This document shows, one piece after another, positions 17,991 to 27,900 of a stretch of DNA of 38,783 nt. The stretch comes from JACCYQ01 sp036675565 (GTDB lineage: Bacteria > Bacteroidota > Bacteroidia > Chitinophagales > Chitinophagaceae): contig JAKFER010000086.1 of assembly GCA_036675565.1 (NCBI GenBank), positions 1 to 38,783 on the forward strand, written 5' to 3'. A model generated the notes under the pieces. It did not search any database. It was given only the letters and a program-made list of their open reading frames with translations, and had not been told where the DNA came from. Position 1 is the first letter of the stretch. Each line of letters opens with the position of its first letter. A program made the translations under genes and the position numbers.

Positions 17991-18485
17991 ATGAAAAAAA
18001 CTGTTTTAATTATTATTTTTTTCCTTTCATTGTTCCATATAAATGCACAACAAAAGGATTTTAAAAAAACGTTACAGGAGATTGAACATTTGTTATATTT
18101 CCCTGATACTGCATTGTTCGATGATGAATTGATCCGGTTTGCCAGGTTTTATCCAAACGGGAATGTTGAACTGGCCTCCAATATGGATATGGATACCACA
18201 CGCTTTAATCTTCACCTGTTACATGCAATTTATTTAGATGATGACAGTACTTATAATAAATTTGGATTGCACCTGAGTGAATCTTCGGTTCAATTATTCC
18301 TGGACCCGGTGATGCAGGAAATTGGATTAGATGAAAATGATGAATTGGTTTCTAAAGGCAGTATGCTGGCATTTTATAGTGTTACCTTAAGGTCACCCGA
18401 ACAAGCCAGGCGTCTGGCTGATGCTTTAATAAATTTTCGCACGGTAACTGAAATGGATAATAAGATTTTTATTCGTAAAAATTAA
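17991..18485 (+). CDS. Secreted protein of unknown function, 164 residues
   Basis: A signal peptide is clear (residues 1-19, KKTVLIIIFFLSLFHINAQ). The mature portion of about 145 residues is acidic and shows no recognised motif. It is transcribed toward the Cap15-like gene, and the two stop codons overlap (plus-strand TAA at 18483-18485, minus-strand TAA at 18482-18484). So the two genes are convergent with no intergenic space, and their transcripts would overlap in antisense unless terminated inside the coding regions. There is no evident functional link to the cyclase cluster. Confidence 0.75.
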   Translation: MKKTVLIIIFFLSLFHINAQQKDFKKTLQEIEHLLYFPDTALFDDELIRFARFYPNGNVELASNMDMDTTRFNLHLLHAIYLDDDSTYNKFGLHLSESSVQLFLDPVMQEIGLDENDELVSKGSMLAFYSVTLRSPEQARRLADALINFRTVTEMDNKIFIRKN

Positions 18486-19114
18486 TCGATGCTTTTTCTG
18501 AATGCATGGGATACCCATTTTAATTCAATGCCACCTCTTGTTTGCACGGGTCGCACATCTGTAAAATAATATCCTTTTAAAATTTTGGAAGAATTAGACT
18601 GATCCAGTGTTAACATGGTATAGCCATGTATGATCTCGGCAGGGTTGGTATCTTTCATTGCTTTCGCTAACTGGCCCTGCCACAGGTAACATAATGTAAA
18701 AGTATCTTCACTGGCAGAGGATGCTATTTCCGCCAGCACACTGTCAGAATGTGCTTTGGAGGAATAGGAACAAACTTTAAGTTTAGTCAGCGTTTGTGTT
18801 ACTTCAATAGCAAATCTTTGTGTACCACTGCCATCGGCATTTTCCAATATACCCTCCCAGCGACCTCTTATATCAGGCGGAATGTTAAGAGACTTTCCAA
18901 GAAACTGCATAAATTTTGTATGCCATAAATAGTGATCAATCAAAACCCAGATCATGCTTACCGGGGCAATAATATAACCATAATGTAAAAGCATTTCGCC
19001 AAGACCTTTTGGTTCTGCCAGGTGAAAAACGAGTAAGACAGTTGAAAAAAGTATTAAACTAACCAGGCCAACATATACTATCAATGCATTTATATTCAGC
19101 TTGTAAGATTTCAT
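18482..19114 (-). CDS. Two-TM beta-rich protein resembling Cap15 (S-2TMbeta) cyclic-nucleotide receptors
   Basis: The 210-residue product has two membrane helices (about 8-30 and 43-64) followed by a soluble domain (about 79-201). That domain opens with PPDIRGRWEGIL and has a run of short strands, then LCYLWQGQ, IIHGYTMLTLD and LKGYYFTDVRPVQTRGGIELKW. This is the layout and motif order I associate with the SMODS-associated 2TM-beta effector family (Cap15), whose compact beta-barrel binds cyclic dinucleotides and whose TM helices oligomerise in the inner membrane. The gene is last in the kinase-receiver-cyclase-HD cluster, 39 bases after the HD gene, so a nucleotide-receptor role is plausible. 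I chose the ATG at 19114; a TTG two codons upstream is possible. The match is by eye; a non-receptor member of the fold cannot be excluded. Confidence 0.75.
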   Translation of the reverse strand: MKSYKLNINALIVYVGLVSLILFSTVLLVFHLAEPKGLGEMLLHYGYIIAPVSMIWVLIDHYLWHTKFMQFLGKSLNIPPDIRGRWEGILENADGSGTQRFAIEVTQTLTKLKVCSYSSKAHSDSVLAEIASSASEDTFTLCYLWQGQLAKAMKDTNPAEIIHGYTMLTLDQSNSSKILKGYYFTDVRPVQTRGGIELKWVSHAFRKSID

Positions 19115-19153
19115 AAGCAATAGTTTTGATTAGAATTTGATTTATAGTTTTAG

Positions 19154-19744
19154 TTAGATTGAAGATTCTATGATGGCAAGGTGTTTATCTTTAACAGGTG
19201 CTCTTAATAATTTATTTGTCCTGGTAAAATACATATGTTGTTTGAAAAAATTTACCTGAATTTGGTTCCATTCAGCCAAAGTATTTACAATTCCAGATTC
19301 CTTTAATTCATCAAAGAGATTCTGGCTGATCTCAAAAAAATCCGCTCTGCCAAGGTAATCCAAGTCTGCATCGCAAATGATTCTTTCCATTTGGTTAAGG
19401 GGTAATTGGGGAATCCTGGTTGCCAGGATCATTCCACAGATCCAATCAATATTTTCCTCTGAAATACCATAAGCTAAAAGTTCCTTTCTTGCCAATGCAC
19501 AGGAAACTTCTTCATGCATTTCCCGGGTTTCAAGAAAACCACTATCGTGGTAAAGACATGCTAACCTTAATAACTGAAGATCTAATTCGTTGGTTACATT
19601 TTCTTCGCCGGCAATTCTTTCTGCCTGTTCCAATACATCCAAAGTATGATGCACTCCATGATAATATAATCCTTTTGGCAGATGAAGCGTAAGTCGTTGT
19701 AGCAAATTTGTTTTTATAGCTTCGAACTTTTCTTGTGTAATCAT
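19154..19744 (-). CDS. HD-domain metal-dependent phosphohydrolase
   Basis: The 196-residue protein is a compact HD domain. Visible metal-ligand candidates are His in YYHGVHHT (residues 28-34), the paired His66-Asp67 in LYHDSGF, His77 in EMHEE, and Asp in CDADLDYLG (125-129). HD proteins of this size hydrolyse phosphoester bonds, often in nucleotides or cyclic nucleotides. The gene lies 18 bases after the class III cyclase gene, so degradation of that enzyme's product is the natural inference; the substrate is not shown by the sequence. The ATG at 19744 is taken as start; a TTG three codons upstream is an alternative. No signal peptide, so cytoplasmic. Confidence 0.88.
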   Translation of the reverse strand: MITQEKFEAIKTNLLQRLTLHLPKGLYYHGVHHTLDVLEQAERIAGEENVTNELDLQLLRLACLYHDSGFLETREMHEEVSCALARKELLAYGISEENIDWICGMILATRIPQLPLNQMERIICDADLDYLGRADFFEISQNLFDELKESGIVNTLAEWNQIQVNFFKQHMYFTRTNKLLRAPVKDKHLAIIESSI

Positions 19745-19762
19745 GCGATACAAATCAGTCTT

Positions 19763-21442
19763 TTATTTATAATTCATTTCAACTGCACCTGCCCAATTCT
19801 CGGGTACGCCATTTTCTAAATAGCGGCTGGCATTTTCCAGGAAAAAGAGGGCTGTATGATCTTCAGGATCCATCAAAGAAACATGTTCAAAGGTATCAAT
19901 TGCTTTTTTAAAAGAACGATGGAGATAACAATGAATACCCTCGTGAAAAAGTTCCAGTGTTTGAAGTTTTTTGCCGATATGATCATCCTCGTTGCCACTA
20001 AAACATTCATGAATACCAAAATGACTCTGTTTCCCCTTTACCTGTACAAGCCCAAGATAACGAAGATGAAAATCATTTGATTCCTCAATATGTTTACGGG
20101 TTGCATCACTTAAAATGATACCGGCTTTGTAATATTTTGTCAGGCTTTCTAACCGGGAAGCTGTATTGACTGTATCAGAAATGGTTGTTGCATCTAAGCG
20201 GTCTTTATCGCCGGTAATTCCCATAATCAATGGGCCGGTATGCATACCTATGCCAATTTGTATGGGATATTTATTTTGAATGATTCTTTTTTTATTGAAA
20301 AATGATATAGCTTCTTTCATTTCAATGGCGGCAGCTAAAGCATCTGTCGCACTTCCTGGGAACAGGGCCATGATGGCATCCCCCAAAAACTGGTTAATAA
20401 AGCCTTTGTGTTTGCGAATAACCGGTCCCAGTAGTTCATTGTATGAACATACAAATTCAAAATTTTCTTCGGGTGACATTTGTTCTGACAGTGTAGTGTA
20501 ATCACGGATATCTGCAAATAAAACAGTCACTACTTTTTCAACCTGGTCACCCAGCTTCACATCCGTAATTACATCATGCCCTAATGAATGAATGAATTCA
20601 AAGGGCACAAATTTTCCTGCAACTTCATAAATTCTTCGCATAGCTTCTTCTCTTTCTTTCGCCTCCCGTATATTTTTTTCATATAATAATGAACTTTCAA
20701 TGGCAGAAGATGATTGCAAAGCCAGCGTGGTTAAAAATTTTAAATCGGCCGCATTGTAATGATTGGGTTCTGTACTTACCAGGATAACAGCGCCCATGTT
20801 GCGGTGATTCACTTTCAACGCTGAGTATATCAATGATTGCACAGCTGGCTGAATGATGCCGGATTTTTTTAATGGTGTCAATTCACTCAAAATATCTGTT
20901 TGACCATTTAACCCGATGCTTAACATCAATTCCGCATTTGCACTGATATTATTTGGATTAAATAAATCTTCTCCAAAAATCGCTGGAAATGTCAATTGCC
21001 TGTTTTGCGGATCCCACAAAACAACCATTCCGTTATTTGACCTGGTTAAACGAAGTGCTTCATTAAGGGTTGTTTGCGCAATGGATGCAGCGCCTATGGC
21101 TTGCGCCAGTTTATCAGAAAAATTAAAAACCATATTTACTTCCTGGTACAACAGCAAAACTTCACTGCCTAATTTTTTCTGGTCGTTTTCTTTTTTTACC
21201 AATAAATTCAGCAAGGATGCAACATGTGTCGATTTTTCATCGCCCCTTACCCAGCCCAGTAACTCATCGTCCAATTGAACAGGAAAATTATGGGATTGAG
21301 ATGCTGATGGATTGCCAAATATTAATTGCGAATTTGAATCTTCAACACTGATGTCCGTTTTCAATGCTTCAATCAATGAAACAATAAATGCTGCACTCTC
21401 ATTTTTTTTTGAAAAAATATTTTTGAGATTCACTTTGGACAT
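19763..21442 (-). CDS. GAF-domain class III adenylate/guanylate-type nucleotide cyclase
   Basis: The 559-residue soluble protein has a variable N-terminus (1-85), a helical stretch, a GAF domain (about 110-265), a linker helix and a class III cyclase domain (about 295-445). A TPR-like helical tail (about 480-550) follows. Catalytic features are present: metal-binding Asp311 (FADIRDYT) and Asp355 (FLGDAIMALF), and transition-state Asn426 and Arg430 (TVNTASR). At the base-selecting positions it has Gln351 where adenylyl cyclases usually have Lys, and Thr419 where they have Asp or, in class IIIb, Thr. The enzyme should make a 3',5'-cyclic nucleotide, but which one is open. It lies 24 bases after a CheY-like gene and 18 before an HD phosphohydrolase gene, in the same direction. 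Confidence 0.92.
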   Translation of the reverse strand: MSKVNLKNIFSKKNESAAFIVSLIEALKTDISVEDSNSQLIFGNPSASQSHNFPVQLDDELLGWVRGDEKSTHVASLLNLLVKKENDQKKLGSEVLLLYQEVNMVFNFSDKLAQAIGAASIAQTTLNEALRLTRSNNGMVVLWDPQNRQLTFPAIFGEDLFNPNNISANAELMLSIGLNGQTDILSELTPLKKSGIIQPAVQSLIYSALKVNHRNMGAVILVSTEPNHYNAADLKFLTTLALQSSSAIESSLLYEKNIREAKEREEAMRRIYEVAGKFVPFEFIHSLGHDVITDVKLGDQVEKVVTVLFADIRDYTTLSEQMSPEENFEFVCSYNELLGPVIRKHKGFINQFLGDAIMALFPGSATDALAAAIEMKEAISFFNKKRIIQNKYPIQIGIGMHTGPLIMGITGDKDRLDATTISDTVNTASRLESLTKYYKAGIILSDATRKHIEESNDFHLRYLGLVQVKGKQSHFGIHECFSGNEDDHIGKKLQTLELFHEGIHCYLHRSFKKAIDTFEHVSLMDPEDHTALFFLENASRYLENGVPENWAGAVEMNYK

Positions 21443-21466
21443 AACTCTTTGTTAATGGTGACAGGA

Positions 21467-21850
21467 TTAATTGGGCAGGTTCAAAACTTCCCTTGCTTTG
21501 TTTAATAGGGTTTCAGGATCAAAAGGTTTGGTCATATACAGATCAGCACCAACTTCCTGGCCTTTTTGACGATCCAACTCCTGCCCTTTTGCGGTTAATA
21601 AAACAATATATATATTTTTTAATCCAAGGTCTTGCTTTACCCTTTTACATACTTCCATGCCATTCATTTTCGGCATCATCACATCAAGAAATACCAAACT
21701 GGGATTTTCTTTCTGGATTAATTCCAATGCATCTTCACCATTTTCTGCAGTAAAAAAAGAAACACCCTCATCCTCCAGTTCTTCAAGAGTTTGTTCAATT
21801 AAAATCCTGATATGTGCTTCGTCATCTACAATTAAAAGTTTTTGTTCCAT
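21467..21850 (-). CDS. Single-domain (CheY-like) response regulator
   Basis: The 127-residue protein is only a receiver domain: acidic pocket Asp9/Asp10, phosphoacceptor Asp56 in VFLDVMMP, Thr86 in LLTAKG and Lys108 in MTKPF. All key residues are intact. Having no output domain, it must act by protein-protein contact or as a phosphate relay. It lies between the giant hybrid kinase (62 bases upstream) and the cyclase (24 bases downstream), so the most economical view is that it carries phosphate from the kinase to control the cyclase or another partner. Confidence 0.93.
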   Translation of the reverse strand: MEQKLLIVDDEAHIRILIEQTLEELEDEGVSFFTAENGEDALELIQKENPSLVFLDVMMPKMNGMEVCKRVKQDLGLKNIYIVLLTAKGQELDRQKGQEVGADLYMTKPFDPETLLNKAREVLNLPN

Positions 21851-21912
21851 GCTTGTCGTTAATTTTTATTGGTGGTGATTATTCTTTTGCTGTTTTAATA
21901 AAGTTTATAGAT

Positions 21913-24900
21913 TTATTGATACACCAGGAACACTACATTCTCTAATCCCATTTCAAATCTTAATGTTTGTACTATTTCCTGTTTACCAGATAACAGTGAA
22001 TTGATAATGATGATATCAGGCTGTGCTGCAATGGCTTTCTGCACCAATTCTTTTTCACTCGATTCAACTACCAGGTATCCTTTGGTCTTTAACACATCAG
22101 TCAACGTATTCACGGTACCCATATCCTCATCAACCACCATTACTTTTTTCTTCGATTTGCCTTGTTCCAGCAAAGTGCCTACTTCTGCAAACAATTGCGC
22201 CGTATCAATAGGTTTGGTTAAATACCTGTCAACGCCAATCCTGAATCCTCTTGCTTTATCCTGCACAATGGATAGTACAATGATGGGAATATCCATGGTC
22301 AGTGGATCGTTTTTAAGAATGGCAGCCAAATCAAATCCATTTAATTCCGGCATCATGATATCGAGCAAAATAAGATCGGGCCGGGTTTTTCGAATGCTCT
22401 CCAAAGCTTCTTTTCCATTAGCTGCTTCTTCAACTAAATAGCCGGCTTCATTCAATTCCTGGTGTAGCAGGGACCTGATGGATTCTTCATCGTCAACAAC
22501 CAAAATGGTTGCGTGCTTGCCGTTTGTTTTTATTTTGGAAAACAATACCTGTTCATTCAATTGTTTAATTAAAGCATCCAGGTGCATGGGTTTTGAACTG
22601 GCGGCTTTGATTTTTTTGAATGGAATTGCAAAATAAAATGTACTTCCTTTACCTACTTCACTTTCCAGCCAGATGCGTCCTCCATGATGATCAATAATTT
22701 CTTTACAAATAGGCAAACCTAAACCAGTTCCTTTGGGTTTATCGGTTAAAGTATCACCGCCTACCTGTTTAAATTGTTCAAATACAGCACCGAAATCTTC
22801 AGGAGCAATGCCAATACCGGTATCCGTTACACTGAAAACGATCTCAGTTCCTTTTTTGAAAAGATTGCATGTTACGGAACCCGTATCTGTGAATTTGACA
22901 GCGTTAGAAATGAGGTTAATAATTACCTGTATCAGTTTATCCCTGTCACCTTCTATGGGGGGCAGATTTCTTTCAATGTTTTTTATTAGCCCGATGGGTT
23001 TTTGATCAAAAAGTGATGCGGTTGCAGCAATGGCTCGCTCGGTCACTTCAAACAAGGAAACGCTTTCATGATTCCATTCCATTTTACCTGCTTCAATTTT
23101 AGCCAGGTCCAGTACATCATTTATGAGATGCGTTAACCGTTCACCTTCTGAAATCACTACCTGCAGGTTTTCAGAAACCTGGTTAATGGCCTTGGTAGTT
23201 TTAGCATCTTGCTGATCTACCAATGGAAATATTTTTTCATCCAGCCTTTTGCGAATGATTTTTGTAAATCCTAAAACAGAAGTTAACGGTGTTCTTAATT
23301 CATGGCTTACTGTTGAAAGAAATGCACTCTTTGCTTCATTGGCTTTTTCCGCAATTTTACTGGCAGCTTCCGCTTCCATTTTTGATTGCTGTACTTCTTC
23401 AAAAAGTTTAGCATTACGCAATGCCACACCAACCGAAGCTGCAATGGTGGATAATAAGCGTTGATCACTTTCATTAAAACGGTTTTCCTGTTCGGTACTT
23501 TGCACACTCAATACACCGATGATTTCTTCACCCACCGGAATAGGTACGCCAAGATAAGATGATGCAGGAATGCCTACCGCTCCAACTCCCAGTTGCTGGC
23601 TTAATTCATTTACATCTTTATTAATCAACAGTGGTTGCCCGGTTAAAATAATTTTAGAAGTAAGTCCTTCACCCAATGGCATGGGCAGCATGTTATCGCC
23701 AAATTGGTAAGGGAAATAAATAGTATTGGTTGACTGTTCCACCACTGCGAGGTACACTATATTGGCGCTAAAAAGATCACGCAACTGATCACCCACCAGT
23801 TTAATCAATTCCTGGGGATCTAACATAGAAGCCAATGCCTTACTAATGCTATTAACTGTTGTGAGTTCCGAAGCTCTTTGTTTAGCTTCAGCCAATAAAT
23901 GCGCTGTTTCATCAAACAGGCGGGCATTTTCGAGTGCCACACTCATACTATTTGTCAACGTAGTCAATAATCTTAAATCAGCATTACTGAATGCATTTTC
24001 TTTTTCTACATTTTGCAAACTCACTGAACCTCTTACAACATCACCTACAATCATTGGGACAAATAAAGCAGATTTTGGAGGTAGTCCTTTTGTAACACCA
24101 GTGCCTCCATTTTCTTTAGCAACGTCTAAATAATTTTCATTAATAATTAAAGGTTGTTTTGATTTAATTAAAAGCTTGTTTGCCCAATTAAACGGACGCG
24201 GCTTGCTATACAAGCGTTCTCCTTTTTCAATAATAAATTGCCATTCCTCATTTCCGGCTTTATGATCAAAAGTTCTTATAACAACGGTTTGTGTATCAAA
24301 CAATTCACATATACGATAACCTACCAGTTCATAAATCGCTTTCATATCCATTTCTCTCACCAAACCTTCCTGCACACTATTTATTACTGCTAATTCGGCT
24401 TTGTGTTGCTCTGTTTCTTTCAACAGGTGGGTTGTTTCATCAAAGAGTCGTGCATTTTCTAATGCAACACTCATGCTATTGGTAATAGTTGTTAGTAAAC
24501 GCAGGTCCGATTCGCTGAATGCATTTTCTATTTCTACATTTTGAAGACTTACTGAACCTCTTACTACATCACCGACGATCATGGGAACAAAAACGGCAGA
24601 TTTGGGGGGCAATCCCATAGAGACCCCTGACCCGCCATATTTTACGGATGTTTCCAGGTAATTATCATTGATGATGATAGGCTTTCGATTTTCAATCAGG
24701 TGTTTATTGGCCCATATCAAAGGGCGTGGTTCACTGAAATGTCTTTCCCCTTTTTCGATAATATAACGCCAATGCTCAAGTTCTTTTTCATGGTCAAAGG
24801 TCCGGATCAAAACAGTTTGTGTATTAAACAGGTTGCAAAGTCTTTCACCAACCAGTTCGTAAATAGCATTAATATCCATCTCCCTGACCAATCCATCCTG

Positions 24901-27900
24901 CACACTATTTATTACAGCCAGTTCTGCAGTCCGCTGTTCCGTTTCTTTTAACAAGTGCGTGGTTTCATCAAAGAGGCGTGCATTTTCCAACGCCACACTC
25001 ATGCTGTTACATAATGTAGTTAATAAGCGAAGGTCTGATTCTGTAAATGCATCTTCCTTGTCTACATTTTGCAGGCTGATGGATCCTTTAACCACATCGC
25101 CCACGATCATAGGAACAAACACTGCGGATTTAGGTGGTTGTCCTTTGGTTACTCCGGTTCCTCCATACTTCCTGCTTATTTCTTCATAATTCTCATTGAT
25201 GAGGAGCGATTGTTTTGTTTTTACAAGTAATTTATTGGCCCAGATTAATGGTCTTGGTTCCACTTGCATGCGTTCACCCTTTTCAATGGCATATTGAAAA
25301 TCTTCCATCATGGTTTTATGATCAAAAGTGCGGATGACCAATGTTTGGGTATCTGGAAATAGTGCACACAGCCTGTCACCTACCAGGTTATAAATGGCTT
25401 GCATATCCAGTTCACGGGCCAGGCCATCCTGTACACCGTTTATTACGGCGAGTTCTGCAGTTCTTTGTTCAGTTTCTTTCAGCAACCTGTTGGTTTCATC
25501 AAACAGCCTTGCATTTTCCAAAGCAACACTCATACTATTGGCGAGTGTTTCTAGTAAACGGATATCAGAATCGCTGAATGCATCTTCTTTATCATTATTT
25601 TGGAGGCTGATGTAACTGGTAATTTTATTACCAATAATCAATGGGACAAATAAGCCGGACTGCATCGGTTTTGTACCGGCCACGGTTTTATTTCCAAACC
25701 AAACAAAAGATTCTCCGGCATTATTGATAACTACTTTTTGTTTTGTCTGTACCAGGTGCTTCCGGAGTTTATCGAATGGCCGGGATTCAGGGTAATATCT
25801 TTCTCCATCTTCAATGGTGTAGTTGAATGTTTCTATTTTTCCTTCCAGGTCAAGGTTAGCAATGATGATAGCCTGTGCATTTACAAACAGCTGGCCAATC
25901 CTGTCACCTACCAGGTCATATATAGCCTGCATATCCAATTCCTTTGCCAGCCCTTCCTGCACACTATTTATAACAGCTAATTCTGCGGTACGTTGTTCTG
26001 TTTCTTTTAAAAGCCTGCTGGTCTCATCAAACAATCTTGCATTCTCCAATGCTACACTCATGCTGTTAGATAATGTTTCCAATAAGCGTACATCCGATTC
26101 GCTGAAAGCATTTTCTTCATCAACATTTTGAAGACTAACATAACTGGTTATTTTATCTCCAATGATCAGCGGTACATATAAAGCTGATTGAGGGAGTTCA
26201 GTACCAGGAGCCACCTTCATCCCGAAATTCGCAAATGCTTCTTCAAAGTTTTTATTGATAACTATTTTTTGTTTAGTCTTAATTAAGTGTTGTCTTAATT
26301 TATCCAGCGGTCGTGGTTGCAGGTAAAAGCGTTTACCGTTTTCCATGGCATATTTAAAATGTTCTACTCCTTTTTCCTGATCAAGATTTGCAATGATCAC
26401 ACCTTGTGCATTGAACAGATCACGGATTCTATCACCCACTAAATCGTAAATGGATTGAATATCCAGTTCTCGTGCAAGACCTTCCTGTACACTATTGATC
26501 ACTGCCAATTCAGCCGTTCGTTGTTCGGTTTCTTTTAACAGCCGGCTGGTTTCATCAAACAATCTTGCATTCTCTAATGCCACACTCATACTATTGGCTA
26601 AAGTGGTTAGCAGTTTGACATCCGATTCGGGGAAAGCATGTTCCTTATCTACATTTTGTAAACTGATGATCCCTGTAAGATCTCCGCCTGCAATTAGCGG
26701 CACCAAAACAAATGATTTTGGTTTTTCGCCGATCAGCACTTCGTTGTTATATTCAAGCGCCATTTCATCAGCATGATCATTAATAACTAAAGTTTGCCGG
26801 GTATGGATCACATGCTTTCTAAAGCCTTTGGGTGGTCTTGGACCCAGTAATGTGCGGTCACCTTTTTCGTATGAATATTGATCCTCTACCAAATTTTTAA
26901 CCGGGTCGTAGGTAACAATGTCAATGACCTGGGCATTGAATATTTCTCTTATTTTTTCACCCACTAATTCATAAATGCCTTGTATATCCATTTTTGCAAC
27001 CAGGCTTTCCTGCACACTATTGATAACAGCCAGTTCTGCATTGCGTTGTTCGGTTTCTTTGAGAAGCCGGTTGGTTTCATCAAATAATCTTGCATTTTCC
27101 AAAGCCACACTCATACTGTTAGCCAATGTTGTAAGTAAGCTGATATCTGATTCGGAGAATGCTTCTTCTTTATCCAGGTTTTGTAAACTGATTACACCTG
27201 TTACTGCATTTCCCGATTTCATCGGAACAAGTACAATTGATTTAGGATGATCGCCAATTAACACCGTGTTGTTATAAAGCACACTCTTCTCTTCATAATC
27301 CTTATTAATAACAATTAACTGGCCGGTTTCAATCAGGTGTTTTCGAAAACCTTTTGGTTTTCTTTGACCGATAAGTGTTCGGTCGCCCTTTTCATAGGCA
27401 TAGCGGTCTTCAATTAAATCAGTTCTCTTATCGTAAGTGACAATATCAATGACTTGTGCATTGAATATTTCGCGGATCTTTTCACCAACCAATTCATAAA
27501 TAGCCTGGATGTCAAGTTCACGTGCCAGGCCTTCCTGAACACTGTTAATCACACCTAATTCTGCAGTGCGTTGTTCTGTTTGTTTAAGCAGATTGGTGGT
27601 TTCATCAAAAAGGCGTGCACTTTCCAATGCCACGCTCATACTATTGGCCAGTGTAGTTAATAAACTGATATCTGAATCTGTAAATGCATTTTCATAATCC
27701 AAATTTTGGAGGCTGATAATCCCTGCCACTTTTCCACTGGAAGTAAGTGGAAAGAAGACCTGTGATTTGGCCATTCCCCCAATCAATAATTCGTTACCAT
27801 ATTGAATACTTGCCTCTGCAACTCCTGAATTGTGTAAAAGCATTTCACCTGTTTCTATCACATGTTTGCGAAAACCTTTTGGTTCTCTTGGCCCCAACAT

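Noticed and set aside
18482..21442. Canonical CBASS operon
   Set aside because: No CD-NTase, E1/E2- or JAB-type ancillary gene is present; the cyclase is class III, so the CBASS label would be wrong.
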